A DNA stretch of 9,192 nt from an uncultured Actinomycetes bacterium (lineage in GTDB: Bacteria > Actinomycetota > Actinomycetes > S36-B12): assembly GCA_905181745.1 (NCBI GenBank), contig CAJIYV010000020.1, positions 1-9,192 of the forward strand, given 5' to 3'. The position numbers were made by a program, and so were the translations under genes. The notes under the pieces are model-generated. The model searched no databases, was not told where the DNA came from, and saw only the letters and a program-made list of their open reading frames with translations. Position 1 is the first letter of the stretch, and every line of letters starts with the position of its first letter. This document shows, in pieces, positions 1 through 5,566 of the stretch.

Positions 1-2
1 CG

Positions 3-668
3 CGCTACGAGGCCGACCCCCTTGGTCGCCTGGCAGGAACTACACAGTGGCTGACGGTTGTGACATTCGGTGACACCGAGATGGCAGAGCGAGAGTGCTC
101 ACGTGTTCGCGGAATGCATCGAAAAGTAACGGGGAGTTACATAAACGCGCACGGTCAAGAAAAGGATTACAAGGCAACAGATTCAGATCTCTTACGTTGG
201 GTTCATGTAGCTTTTGCAGACTCATTCTTAGCTGCGCATTTAGTGTGGGGTGGGCCAATCCCTGGCGGCCCGGACCAGTACGTGCGCGAGTGGGCGATCG
301 CTGGCGAAATGGTCGGAGTCACCGACCCGCCTCGAAGTTTTGACGAACTACAAGACCAACTCAACGCTTTCAGACCAGATCTTTGTGGTGGTGAACGGGC
401 ACTTCGCACGGTGAGATTTGTGAGAAATGCGCCGGTCCCACTTGCTGCGAAAGCGCCGTACAGTGCGCTTTTTGCCGGTGCGGCCGCAACAATGCCGAAA
501 TACCAGCGGGAACTATTGGGGCTACCGACAATCCCAATGACTGCCGTTAAACCCCTGGTGACGGGAATGCTGGGGAGCCTTGGTTGGGTTCTGGGACCCA
601 CTTCCCCCTCGATGAATGCCGCAAATGAGCGGGTCGCGACATGCCAAGAGACCCCCGGTTCGCCATAA
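3..668 (+). CDS. DUF2236 / MpaB-like oxygenase family protein, 5' truncated
   Basis: The frame is open from the left edge (first full codon at position 3), so the gene begins outside the window and about 221 C-terminal residues are visible. The GTG at 60 is internal, because the residues before it (RLAGTTQWLTVVTFGDT) already match the family pattern. What is seen is the DUF2236 core: RVRGMHRKVTG, then the WVHVAFADS segment with its conserved His and Asp, then a C-terminal helical part with GLP and a hydrophobic stretch. From family knowledge, DUF2236 includes the fungal protein MpaB and latex-clearing protein Lcp, haem-dependent oxygenases; most bacterial members have no known substrate. The haem-binding role here is inferred from family only. 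The stop lies just before or inside the start region of the next gene, so the two may be co-transcribed. No partner gene suggests a substrate. Confidence 0.8.
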   Translation, partial: RYEADPLGRLAGTTQWLTVVTFGDTEMAERECSRVRGMHRKVTGSYINAHGQEKDYKATDSDLLRWVHVAFADSFLAAHLVWGGPIPGGPDQYVREWAIAGEMVGVTDPPRSFDELQDQLNAFRPDLCGGERALRTVRFVRNAPVPLAAKAPYSALFAGAAATMPKYQRELLGLPTIPMTAVKPLVTGMLGSLGWVLGPTSPSMNAANERVATCQETPGSP

Positions 669-685
669 CTACCTCCGCTCGGGTG

Positions 686-2608
686 ATGATGTCTTACATG
701 CGGTCGCTGCGGCCGAAAGGTCGACTTCTCCCAGCGCGGACAACCACCGTCGTGGTGTGCGCTGCCATTTGCCTGTCAACTCTTGGGTCGGTGGCTCACG
801 CGGAAGATGCACCGGCCCCTGCGCCGGCTCCAGTGCCGGCCCCAGTGGAACTAGCTGTGCCTGCCCCAGCTCCTCCGGTCATGCCCACGGCACTCGGCAG
901 TTGGTGCACGAGTTTGTTCCCGATGTCGGTGAAGAAGCAGCGCAACCGAGCCCGAGCTTTGATGGTGGGGAAAGTAAATCTTGACAAGGGAGGAACGTAC
1001 TCGCTCACGGAGAATCCCGACTGGAGACCACAATCTTCAGCAGACCTCTCCGGAAATCGGCATATTAATTCGCTGCGCTGGGCGTTGCCGCTCTTGTTTC
1101 GTGGGGTCAATACACAGAACCAAGCGATGGTGGACCGATTCAAACAACTGATGTACGACTGGATCGATGACCATCAAGGAAAGCGTTCTTACTGGGTGAA
1201 CGCATCAATCTATGGTGGTTTACGAACCCAAACACTTGCTTGTGCGTGGCAAACATTGCAGGATCCAATCATTCAGCAGGCAGCGGTACGGGACGCAACC
1301 TCGATGTGGAAAACGTATCGTGGTGGGACCGATGTCAAGATCGGTGCAAATAACACAGACCTCACTCGCCAATTGGGCGCCCTCGCAACTTTCTGTTCCG
1401 TGGGAGATGTCAATCTGCGAAATGCTGCTTGGAATCATCTTGTTGCAATCGCCCGAGGAGTAATTAATAGCGATGGCAGTGATGTTGAAGGTTCCCCACA
1501 TTATGCAATGTATATGGAGAAGCTACTGTCGACCGTGGAGGCAGCAGCAGCCACATGTGGGATACCTAACGAACCAATTCCACAACTTCGTGGATTGCTG
1601 TACGGCTTTGTTGCACAGGCAGTCCGACCTGATTTCAGACTTGAATCACTCGGTGATACCGCCGCAGTTGAACTTCGCCGAACTTTCGGAGTCGGGGACT
1701 GGCGCGCGGATTGGTTGCGCAGTAAAGGTGCGATCGGAACGCCACCCACCCCGGTCTACAGGGCTTACGACGGTGGCTACATTTTCGGCCGCCATTCGTG
1801 GGCTCTCAGTGGCTCGGGTGCGCCGGATAGTTATTACTCGCTGAGATATAAGGGTATTCGACCGGCCACGGCTCATACCCATGACGATGGCGGATCATTG
1901 ACTTTCTATTCTCGTGGAGTGCCCTGGATTTCGGATCCGGGCCCGTACCGCTACAACTCCAGCTCATTACGATCTTTTGTGAAAACACGGGCGGCTCATT
2001 CCACATTCACAGTCTCCAATACAAAATACAATCGCGGGAAGGGTGTGGTTAAAACCAAAAGTCGTTCGGACTCTCGCTCTGGAGGCAACGACTATTCATG
2101 CTTGGTTGACAATTCGTGGAAAAAGTCCGAAATAACTCGCTGTGTGACTTATGTTCGTGGAAGCGATGCACTCGTTGTGGCAGATTATATAAATGCAACC
2201 AAAGTCAAAGTCCGCAAGAAAAAGCGGAAGAACTACAAGAAACGTGAAATAACGCAACGTTGGCAAATTGGTCCCGGAATCGGAGTTGAAGGCACCGAGG
2301 GTCAGTTGACACTGGTGTCGGGTGATCAGCGAGTTGATGTAATCAAGGCAGGTGTTGGTGACTGGAATTTGAGTTCAGCGGCAGAAGGCTCTTCAATTGG
2401 TTGGCACACCACGGACTGGGGTGTAAAGGCACCTGGCACGGTCTTGTCACGGTCAACAACTGTTCCCCGCAAAGGCGATCAGCAAGTGATGGTTACGGTA
2501 TTTGTGCCAAGAGGATCAGCCGAGAGTGTCCCTGTGCAAATCAGTGATGGAACGGTCACAATTACCCGAAACGGCAATCCCGTGACCGTAGGATTCCCCG
2601 CTCCCTAA
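686..2608 (+). CDS. secreted heparinase II/III-family (polysaccharide lyase-like) protein
   Basis: About 640 residues from the ATG at 686. The frame is open back to an ATG at 641, but that start overlaps the previous gene by 28 bases and gives an overlong signal-peptide head; ATGs at 689 and 698 are also possible, and none has a clear ribosome site. Layout (numbered from 686): signal peptide ending near residue 39 (SVAHA), a Pro/Ala-rich linker at about 40-67, an all-helical toroid-like region at about 70-355 with NNTD and EGSPHY motifs, then a beta-rich heparinase II/III domain with the HTHDDGG motif (397-403), WISDPGPYRY and the TRAAHST motif (His 438). These motifs match the His and Tyr positions used in beta-elimination by this fold. 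The likely role is cleavage of a uronic-acid-containing or related polysaccharide outside the membrane; the substrate cannot be read from sequence. Residues 506-520 are extremely basic (11 of 15 Lys/Arg), which is unusual. Confidence 0.82.
   Translation: MMSYMRSLRPKGRLLPARTTTVVVCAAICLSTLGSVAHAEDAPAPAPAPVPAPVELAVPAPAPPVMPTALGSWCTSLFPMSVKKQRNRARALMVGKVNLDKGGTYSLTENPDWRPQSSADLSGNRHINSLRWALPLLFRGVNTQNQAMVDRFKQLMYDWIDDHQGKRSYWVNASIYGGLRTQTLACAWQTLQDPIIQQAAVRDATSMWKTYRGGTDVKIGANNTDLTRQLGALATFCSVGDVNLRNAAWNHLVAIARGVINSDGSDVEGSPHYAMYMEKLLSTVEAAAATCGIPNEPIPQLRGLLYGFVAQAVRPDFRLESLGDTAAVELRRTFGVGDWRADWLRSKGAIGTPPTPVYRAYDGGYIFGRHSWALSGSGAPDSYYSLRYKGIRPATAHTHDDGGSLTFYSRGVPWISDPGPYRYNSSSLRSFVKTRAAHSTFTVSNTKYNRGKGVVKTKSRSDSRSGGNDYSCLVDNSWKKSEITRCVTYVRGSDALVVADYINATKVKVRKKKRKNYKKREITQRWQIGPGIGVEGTEGQLTLVSGDQRVDVIKAGVGDWNLSSAAEGSSIGWHTTDWGVKAPGTVLSRSTTVPRKGDQQVMVTVFVPRGSAESVPVQISDGTVTITRNGNPVTVGFPAP
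809..847 (+). repeat. Pro/Ala low-complexity coding tract
   Basis: Just after the signal peptide of the heparinase-like protein the codons spell an Ala-Pro alternation (A-P-A-P with two Val), built from repeated gcncc units. Such linkers commonly span the cell wall or keep a catalytic domain away from the membrane. This is protein-level low complexity, not a mobile repeat. Confidence 0.6.
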
Positions 2609-3567
2609 AGTAGTAGTTCTTCAACTTCGGGTCGTCGTGGTAGTGACGCGGCTGCGCCCACGCGTGTTGCAGTTAATGCTCCGGCAGCACTCGCCCAACG
2701 CAAGGCTTCATTCAATGGCTGCCCTTCATTTAATGCAGCTGCAAGTCCGCCACAGAAGGCATCCCCCGCGGCAACCGTGTCAACGGGGACAATTCGAAAT
2801 GCCGCCGCCTGCCCCGATGCGGTCGCTGTTGACCACACTGCACCCTTCTCTCCGCGTGTGATGATCACGGAGCCAACACCCAGATCAACAATGGATGTCG
2901 CGACCTCAACGAAGTCGAGCATAGATATACAAGCGTTTCCTTCCAACGTACATAGCCCCTGAGCTTCGTGTTCATTGGGAACCAAGTAGTCGACGAGGGG
3001 AAAAACGGATGGAGGGAAGTCACGTACAGGCGCAGGATTCAAAATCGTGATCGCTCCCAATTCTTTCGCCACCTTTAATGCTCTTTCCGTAGTCTGGACC
3101 GGAACTTCACCTTGGGTGAGTACTACCCCGATCCGGTATTCACGAGCAATTTCTCTCAGCGACGTTTCGACAGCATTTTCGCTCAGAGAGTTGTTGGCAC
3201 CGGAGACCACAATTATGCGATTCTCGCCGGAGCTTTCCACTTCGATAATCGCCATCCCGGTACTGATATCCGGCACCTGACTCACGAGAGATTTGATTCC
3301 CTCATCCGTCAGGGTTTGAATCAAGCCGTGTCCGAATTGGTCACCTCCAACAGCGCCGATCATGGCAACTTGGGCGCCAAGTCGGGAAGCTGCAACGGCC
3401 TGGTTAAGACCTTTCCCGCCAGGCGCCTGCTCGAAAGTTTTGCCAAGAACGCTTTCACCGGATGCTGGGAAAGTATCCAGTGTAAGAACGAAGTCTGTGT
3501 TAAGACTTCCGACGACCACTACGACTGATTCAGACGGGTTCAATTTGATGTTTGCAGGTGTACTCAC
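2605..3567 (-). CDS. rbsK: ribokinase (PfkB family)
   Basis: A 320-residue PfkB-family kinase, close to the usual ribokinase length (about 310). Ribokinase phosphorylates D-ribose at O5 with ATP in the cytoplasm. Seen: the N-terminal VGSLNTD sugar-binding strand (19-25), the first PfkB signature GGKGLNQAVAA (50-60), SGANN (122-126), NPAP (177-180), VPNEHEA (196-202), and the second signature DTVAAGDAFCGG (263-274) with the catalytic Asp 269. These match ribokinase rather than fructokinase or adenosine kinase. The one deviation is Leu at position 54, where the canonical GGKGANQA has Ala. The start is GTG at 3567; no Shine-Dalgarno precedes it, but a -10-like CATTAT sits where a leaderless mRNA would need it. 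The gene diverges from rpiB, whose enzyme acts on its product, and its stop overlaps the stop of the convergent heparinase-like gene by four bases (ctaa). Confidence 0.93.
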   Translation of the reverse strand: MSTPANIKLNPSESVVVVVGSLNTDFVLTLDTFPASGESVLGKTFEQAPGGKGLNQAVAASRLGAQVAMIGAVGGDQFGHGLIQTLTDEGIKSLVSQVPDISTGMAIIEVESSGENRIIVVSGANNSLSENAVETSLREIAREYRIGVVLTQGEVPVQTTERALKVAKELGAITILNPAPVRDFPPSVFPLVDYLVPNEHEAQGLCTLEGNACISMLDFVEVATSIVDLGVGSVIITRGEKGAVWSTATASGQAAAFRIVPVDTVAAGDAFCGGLAAALNEGQPLNEALRWASAAGALTATRVGAAASLPRRPEVEELLL

Positions 3568-3580
3568 AGAGAGATAATGT
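3552..3580 (+). promoter_or_regulatory. candidate promoter for rpiB
   Basis: TTGCAG (3552-3557) and TAATGT (3575-3580) are separated by 17 bases, the ideal sigma-70 spacing. Each box matches only three of six consensus bases. Transcription would start near 3587, leaving a leader of about 40 bases with a good ribosome site. Its -10 overlaps the candidate rbsK -10 on the other strand. Confidence 0.35.
3574..3579 (-). promoter_or_regulatory. candidate -10 element for rbsK (leaderless)
   Basis: Read on the minus strand this is CATTAT, four of six matches to TATAAT, including the key A at position 2 and T at position 6. It ends seven bases before the GTG of rbsK, so transcription would begin at or next to the start codon. 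That fits the absence of a ribosome-binding site. No good -35 is seen, so confidence is low. Confidence 0.35.
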
Positions 3581-3617
3581 CATGGCAGAAGTTCGGTTGT
3601 GTTGTCCATCAGAAGTT

Positions 3618-3624
3618 GGGAGAG
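3618..3624 (+). promoter_or_regulatory. ribosome-binding site that fixes the rpiB start
   Basis: GGGAGAG lies a few bases before the ATG at 3628. This favours 3628 over the in-frame ATG at 3577, which lacks such a site and would add 17 residues foreign to the RpiB family. Confidence 0.7.
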
Positions 3625-3627
3625 TTC

Positions 3628-4062
3628 ATGAAACTTGTACTAGGCAGCGACCATGCCGGATTCGAGCTCAAAAGCGCTCTGAGCGCATGGCTACTCGACC
3701 TGGGTCACCAGATTTACGACGTAGGTGGCTTCAGCGAAGAACGGGTTGACTACCCAGAGTTCGGAGCAGAGCTCAGCCGCGTTGTGGCCGCAGGTGAAGC
3801 GGAATTCGGAATTGCTGTCTGCGGTAGCGGCCAAGGGATCTGCATGGCGGCAAATAAAATTCATGGAATTCGCGCGGCCCTCATCCGAACGGTCGAAGAT
3901 GCACAACTGGCACGAGCGCACAACAACGCGAATGTGGCCTGCTTCGGCGGACGGGTGACTGATGCATCACTCGCACAAGAAGCTTTTGCCGTTTTCCTGT
4001 CCACGCCTTTTGAAGGCGGGCGTCATGCTGATCGAGTGGCCCAACTAAATGAACTGACTTAG
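3628..4062 (+). CDS. rpiB: ribose-5-phosphate isomerase B
   Basis: A 144-residue RpiB/LacAB-family isomerase, the normal family length, interconverting ribose 5-phosphate and ribulose 5-phosphate in the cytoplasm. The start at 3628 is chosen because MKLVLGSDHAGFELK is the standard RpiB N-terminus and GGGAGAG precedes it. Seen: SDHAG with Asp 8 and His 9, DYPEFG (41-46), the active-site loop VCGSGQGICMAANK (64-77) with Cys 65, GIRAA (80-84), and ARAHNNANV with His 98. Cys 65 and His 98 correspond to Cys66 and His99 of the E. coli enzyme. The mycobacterial type lacks this Cys and uses a Glu further on, so the protein is of the E. coli kind. Divergent to rbsK, it links ribose phosphorylation to the pentose phosphate pathway. 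It could instead act on a related aldose phosphate such as allose 6-phosphate, but nothing nearby supports that. Confidence 0.93.
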   Translation: MKLVLGSDHAGFELKSALSAWLLDLGHQIYDVGGFSEERVDYPEFGAELSRVVAAGEAEFGIAVCGSGQGICMAANKIHGIRAALIRTVEDAQLARAHNNANVACFGGRVTDASLAQEAFAVFLSTPFEGGRHADRVAQLNELT

Positions 4063-4079
4063 CGGAACTGTTTCTGGGA

Positions 4080-4085
4080 TATAAT
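4080..4085 (+). promoter_or_regulatory. candidate -10 box of the small lipoprotein gene
   Basis: A perfect TATAAT begins 18 bases after the rpiB stop. Transcription would begin near 4092, giving a leader of about 40 bases with the AGGAG site at 4123-4127. The -35 is unclear: the nearest TTGACA-like sequence, CTGACT (4054-4059), lies 20 bases upstream, which is long. Confidence 0.5.
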
Positions 4086-4132
4086 TGTCTCAGCCACTAG
4101 ACTAAATTAAATCTACGTAATTAGGAGTAAAG

Positions 4133-4519
4133 ATGAAAAGCATCAGCAAGTTTGCGTCAGTCGGCGCGATTAGCATCCTTGGCGTCACGGTTCTGGCGGG
4201 TTGTTCAAGCGGCGATGACCCTGCAACCGACACAACTACCTCCTCAGAGTCGAACCAAATGCTCCCACCGGTCATTGTCACGGCGGATCAAACCGATGCG
4301 TCGGCCACAGTTGGCGCTTTTATCGACATTGTGGTTGATGACCCAGCAAATACGACGATCGCGGTCGACAATGCTGAGGTACTTGAGGTCATACAAGGTA
4401 AAGATGACGGAAGTGCGACCTTTAACCCAGGTGCTGAGGCGCTTTCCCCAGGAACAGCAACTATTACGGTCACCAGTCCCGATGGTTCAATTCGAGACAT
4501 CGTGGTAACAGTCTCCTAA
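4133..4519 (+). CDS. small Ig-like lipoprotein, function unknown
   Basis: A 128-residue predicted lipoprotein. The start follows AGGAG (4123-4127) at good spacing. Residues 1-23 form a lipoprotein signal peptide (Lys near the N-terminus, a hydrophobic core, lipobox LAGC with Cys 24), so the mature protein should be anchored to the outer face of the membrane. A Ser/Asp/Thr-rich linker runs to about residue 42. The rest (about 45-128) has alternating beta-strand character and ends in GTATITVTSPDGS and DIVVTVS, which resembles the last strands of bacterial Ig-like (Big_2-type) domains. I do not recognise a specific family, and no catalytic motif is visible. It has its own likely promoter and lies 45 bases before the ATP-grasp gene. 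A role in cell-surface contact or ligand binding is conceivable but not shown. Confidence 0.82.
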   Translation: MKSISKFASVGAISILGVTVLAGCSSGDDPATDTTTSSESNQMLPPVIVTADQTDASATVGAFIDIVVDDPANTTIAVDNAEVLEVIQGKDDGSATFNPGAEALSPGTATITVTSPDGSIRDIVVTVS

Positions 4520-4520
4520 A

Positions 4521-4534
4521 AGGTAGCGCTTTCC
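4521..4534. promoter_or_regulatory. weak LacI/CcpA-like operator half-match
   Basis: AGGTAGCGCTTTCC reads GGAAAGCGCTACCT on the other strand. The core AAAGCGCT resembles the centre of LacI-family operators, but the flanks do not match well. It sits just after the lipoprotein stop and about 30 bases before the ATP-grasp start, where a repressor could act. This is a marginal call. Confidence 0.2.
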
Positions 4535-4551
4535 GGCAAACTCACTCTGAC

Positions 4552-4557
4552 TAACAT
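4552..4557 (+). promoter_or_regulatory. candidate -10 box for leaderless ATP-grasp gene
   Basis: TAACAT fits the TANNNT pattern and ends seven bases before the GTG at 4565. Transcription would start on the codon itself. No Shine-Dalgarno is present before either GTG 4565 or ATG 4556, which supports a leaderless reading. The -35 region has no good match. Confidence 0.35.
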
Positions 4558-4564
4558 GTGTCGG

Positions 4565-5437
4565 GTGACCACTCGAATAGCCCTCGCAACCTGCGAGCAA
4601 CTTCCCGACCTTGACCCCGATGACCAGCCACTAATCAATCTTTTTCGCAAGATCGGGATTGAGGCGGCGCCAGCCATATGGTCTGATTCGAGCATTGATT
4701 GGACGCTGTTTGATCAGATAATTATCCGAAACACCTGGGACTACACCAATCGGCTAGGAGAATTCTTAGCATGGGCGAAATCGAATAAGTCCCGGATTCG
4801 AAATTCATTCGAGACTATTCGATGGAACTGCGACAAGATTTACCTCAAAGACTTAGCTTCCGCGGGGTTTCCCGTGGTTGACACTCAATTTGTGTCAGGC
4901 GGGGACAGCGGTTGGGACCCACCGAATACCGCGGATTTTGTGGTTAAACCAACGGTCTCTGCCGGCAGCCAAGACACTATGCGTTTTCCCGCGGATAGGC
5001 CGGGTTCGAAGCGCAATGCTCAAGATCTCATTAATCGAATTGTTTCCCATGGAAAAACTGCAATGGTGCAGCCATACTTGGCAGCTGTTGATGAGGTGGG
5101 AGAGACGGCGCAACTTTTTATTGGTGGCGACTATTCGCATGCAGTTCGCAAGGGCCCGCTCCTGGCCCCCAATGTGCTGGCCGAAAAAGAGCATGGCTTA
5201 TTCCTCAAAGAGGACATTTCACCCCGGGACCCAAGCCAGGCACAACGTGAATTGGCAGACGCGGTCATCGCATACGTCGCTAGGAGTTTTGGCACTCCGC
5301 TGTACGCGCGGGTTGACCTGCTCGATAACCCCTACGGGAGGCCAGTCATTTTGGAACTGGAGTTAGTGGAACCTTCGATGTTTTTTGTGACGGCCCTCGA
5401 CTCTGCTGAGCGATTGACGACTCTTTTTACCGAATAG
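4565..5437 (+). CDS. ATP-grasp domain ligase, substrate unknown
   Basis: About 290 residues from GTG 4565; an in-frame ATG at 4556 would add three. GTG is preferred because TTRIALATCEQLPDL is the usual N-terminus of this group. Features numbered from 4565: an N-terminal alpha/beta part with RNTWDY (55-60) and RWNCDKIYL (86-94), VVKPTVSAGS (126-135) with the nucleotide-binding Lys 128, the hinge-like MVQPYL (167-172), GET, SHAVRK (191-196), YARVDLL (247-253) with Asp 251, and the acidic ELELVEP (264-270) that would hold the metal ions. This matches stand-alone ATP-grasp proteins related to RimK, glutathione synthetase and the cycloserine ligase DcsG, which join a carboxylate to an amine through an acyl-phosphate. 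The substrate is unknown. There is no biosynthetic cluster around it, so a role in a natural product is not supported. Confidence 0.85.
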   Translation: MTTRIALATCEQLPDLDPDDQPLINLFRKIGIEAAPAIWSDSSIDWTLFDQIIIRNTWDYTNRLGEFLAWAKSNKSRIRNSFETIRWNCDKIYLKDLASAGFPVVDTQFVSGGDSGWDPPNTADFVVKPTVSAGSQDTMRFPADRPGSKRNAQDLINRIVSHGKTAMVQPYLAAVDEVGETAQLFIGGDYSHAVRKGPLLAPNVLAEKEHGLFLKEDISPRDPSQAQRELADAVIAYVARSFGTPLYARVDLLDNPYGRPVILELELVEPSMFFVTALDSAERLTTLFTE

Positions 5438-5459
5438 TCCTATCTTTGTAATGAAATTG

Positions 5460-5477
5460 TTACCCGAATGTGGGTAA
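5460..5477. promoter_or_regulatory. palindrome TTACCC-N6-GGGTAA upstream of xylA
   Basis: Perfect 6-bp inverted repeats separated by six bases, 22 bases after the ATP-grasp stop and 16 bases upstream of the candidate xylA -35. It could be a regulator-binding site. A weak terminator for the gene before it is also possible, because a short T-run follows at 5486-5491, but the stem is short and the T-run is not adjacent. Confidence 0.4.
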
Positions 5478-5493
5478 ATATGGTGATTTTTAG

Positions 5494-5522
5494 TTGCGGT
5501 GCTTGAGAAATGAGATTATGTT
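5494..5522 (+). promoter_or_regulatory. candidate xylA promoter
   Basis: TTGCGG (5494-5499) and TATGTT (5517-5522) are exactly 17 bases apart. The -10 matches four of six consensus bases, including the key first, second and last. Transcription would start near 5529, leaving a leader of about 38 bases. The first gene of the sugar locus follows directly. Confidence 0.45.
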
Positions 5523-5535
5523 GTCGCTCACAACA
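5519..5535. promoter_or_regulatory. candidate repressor operator TGTTGT-N5-ACAACA
   Basis: Perfect 6-bp inverted repeats around a 5-base centre. It overlaps the last bases of the candidate -10 and covers the predicted transcription start, the classic position for a repressor that blocks RNA polymerase. The ACAACA half-site recalls the CAACAAAC half of Bacillus XylR (ROK family) operators, but that likeness is weak. No regulator gene is in the window. Confidence 0.5.
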
Positions 5536-5556
5536 ATTTAGTCATCCAATGTAGAT

Positions 5557-5562
5557 TGAGGA
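5557..5562 (+). promoter_or_regulatory. ribosome-binding site that supports the xylA GTG start
   Basis: TGAGGA lies just before GTG 5567. The encoded N-terminus (SDRLTPIPEDKFAFGLWT) is that of Streptomyces-type xylose isomerases, so the non-ATG start is well supported. Confidence 0.65.
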
Positions 5563-5566
5563 ATTC

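Noticed and set aside
3112..3528. Plus-strand open frame of 138 codons opposite rbsK
   Set aside because: The minus-strand ribokinase has both PfkB signatures; the plus-strand product matches nothing.
3596..3606. TGTTGT at rpiB as a second copy of the xylA operator
   Set aside because: Only one half-site is present, without the ACAACA partner at the right distance.
3577..3627. Longer rpiB start at ATG 3577
   Set aside because: The 17 extra residues are not part of the RpiB fold, and the strong GGGAGAG site serves ATG 3628.
4133..4519. Small lipoprotein as a chagasin-type (I42) protease inhibitor
   Set aside because: The size and beta character fit, but the NPTTGY-like motif of that family is not present.
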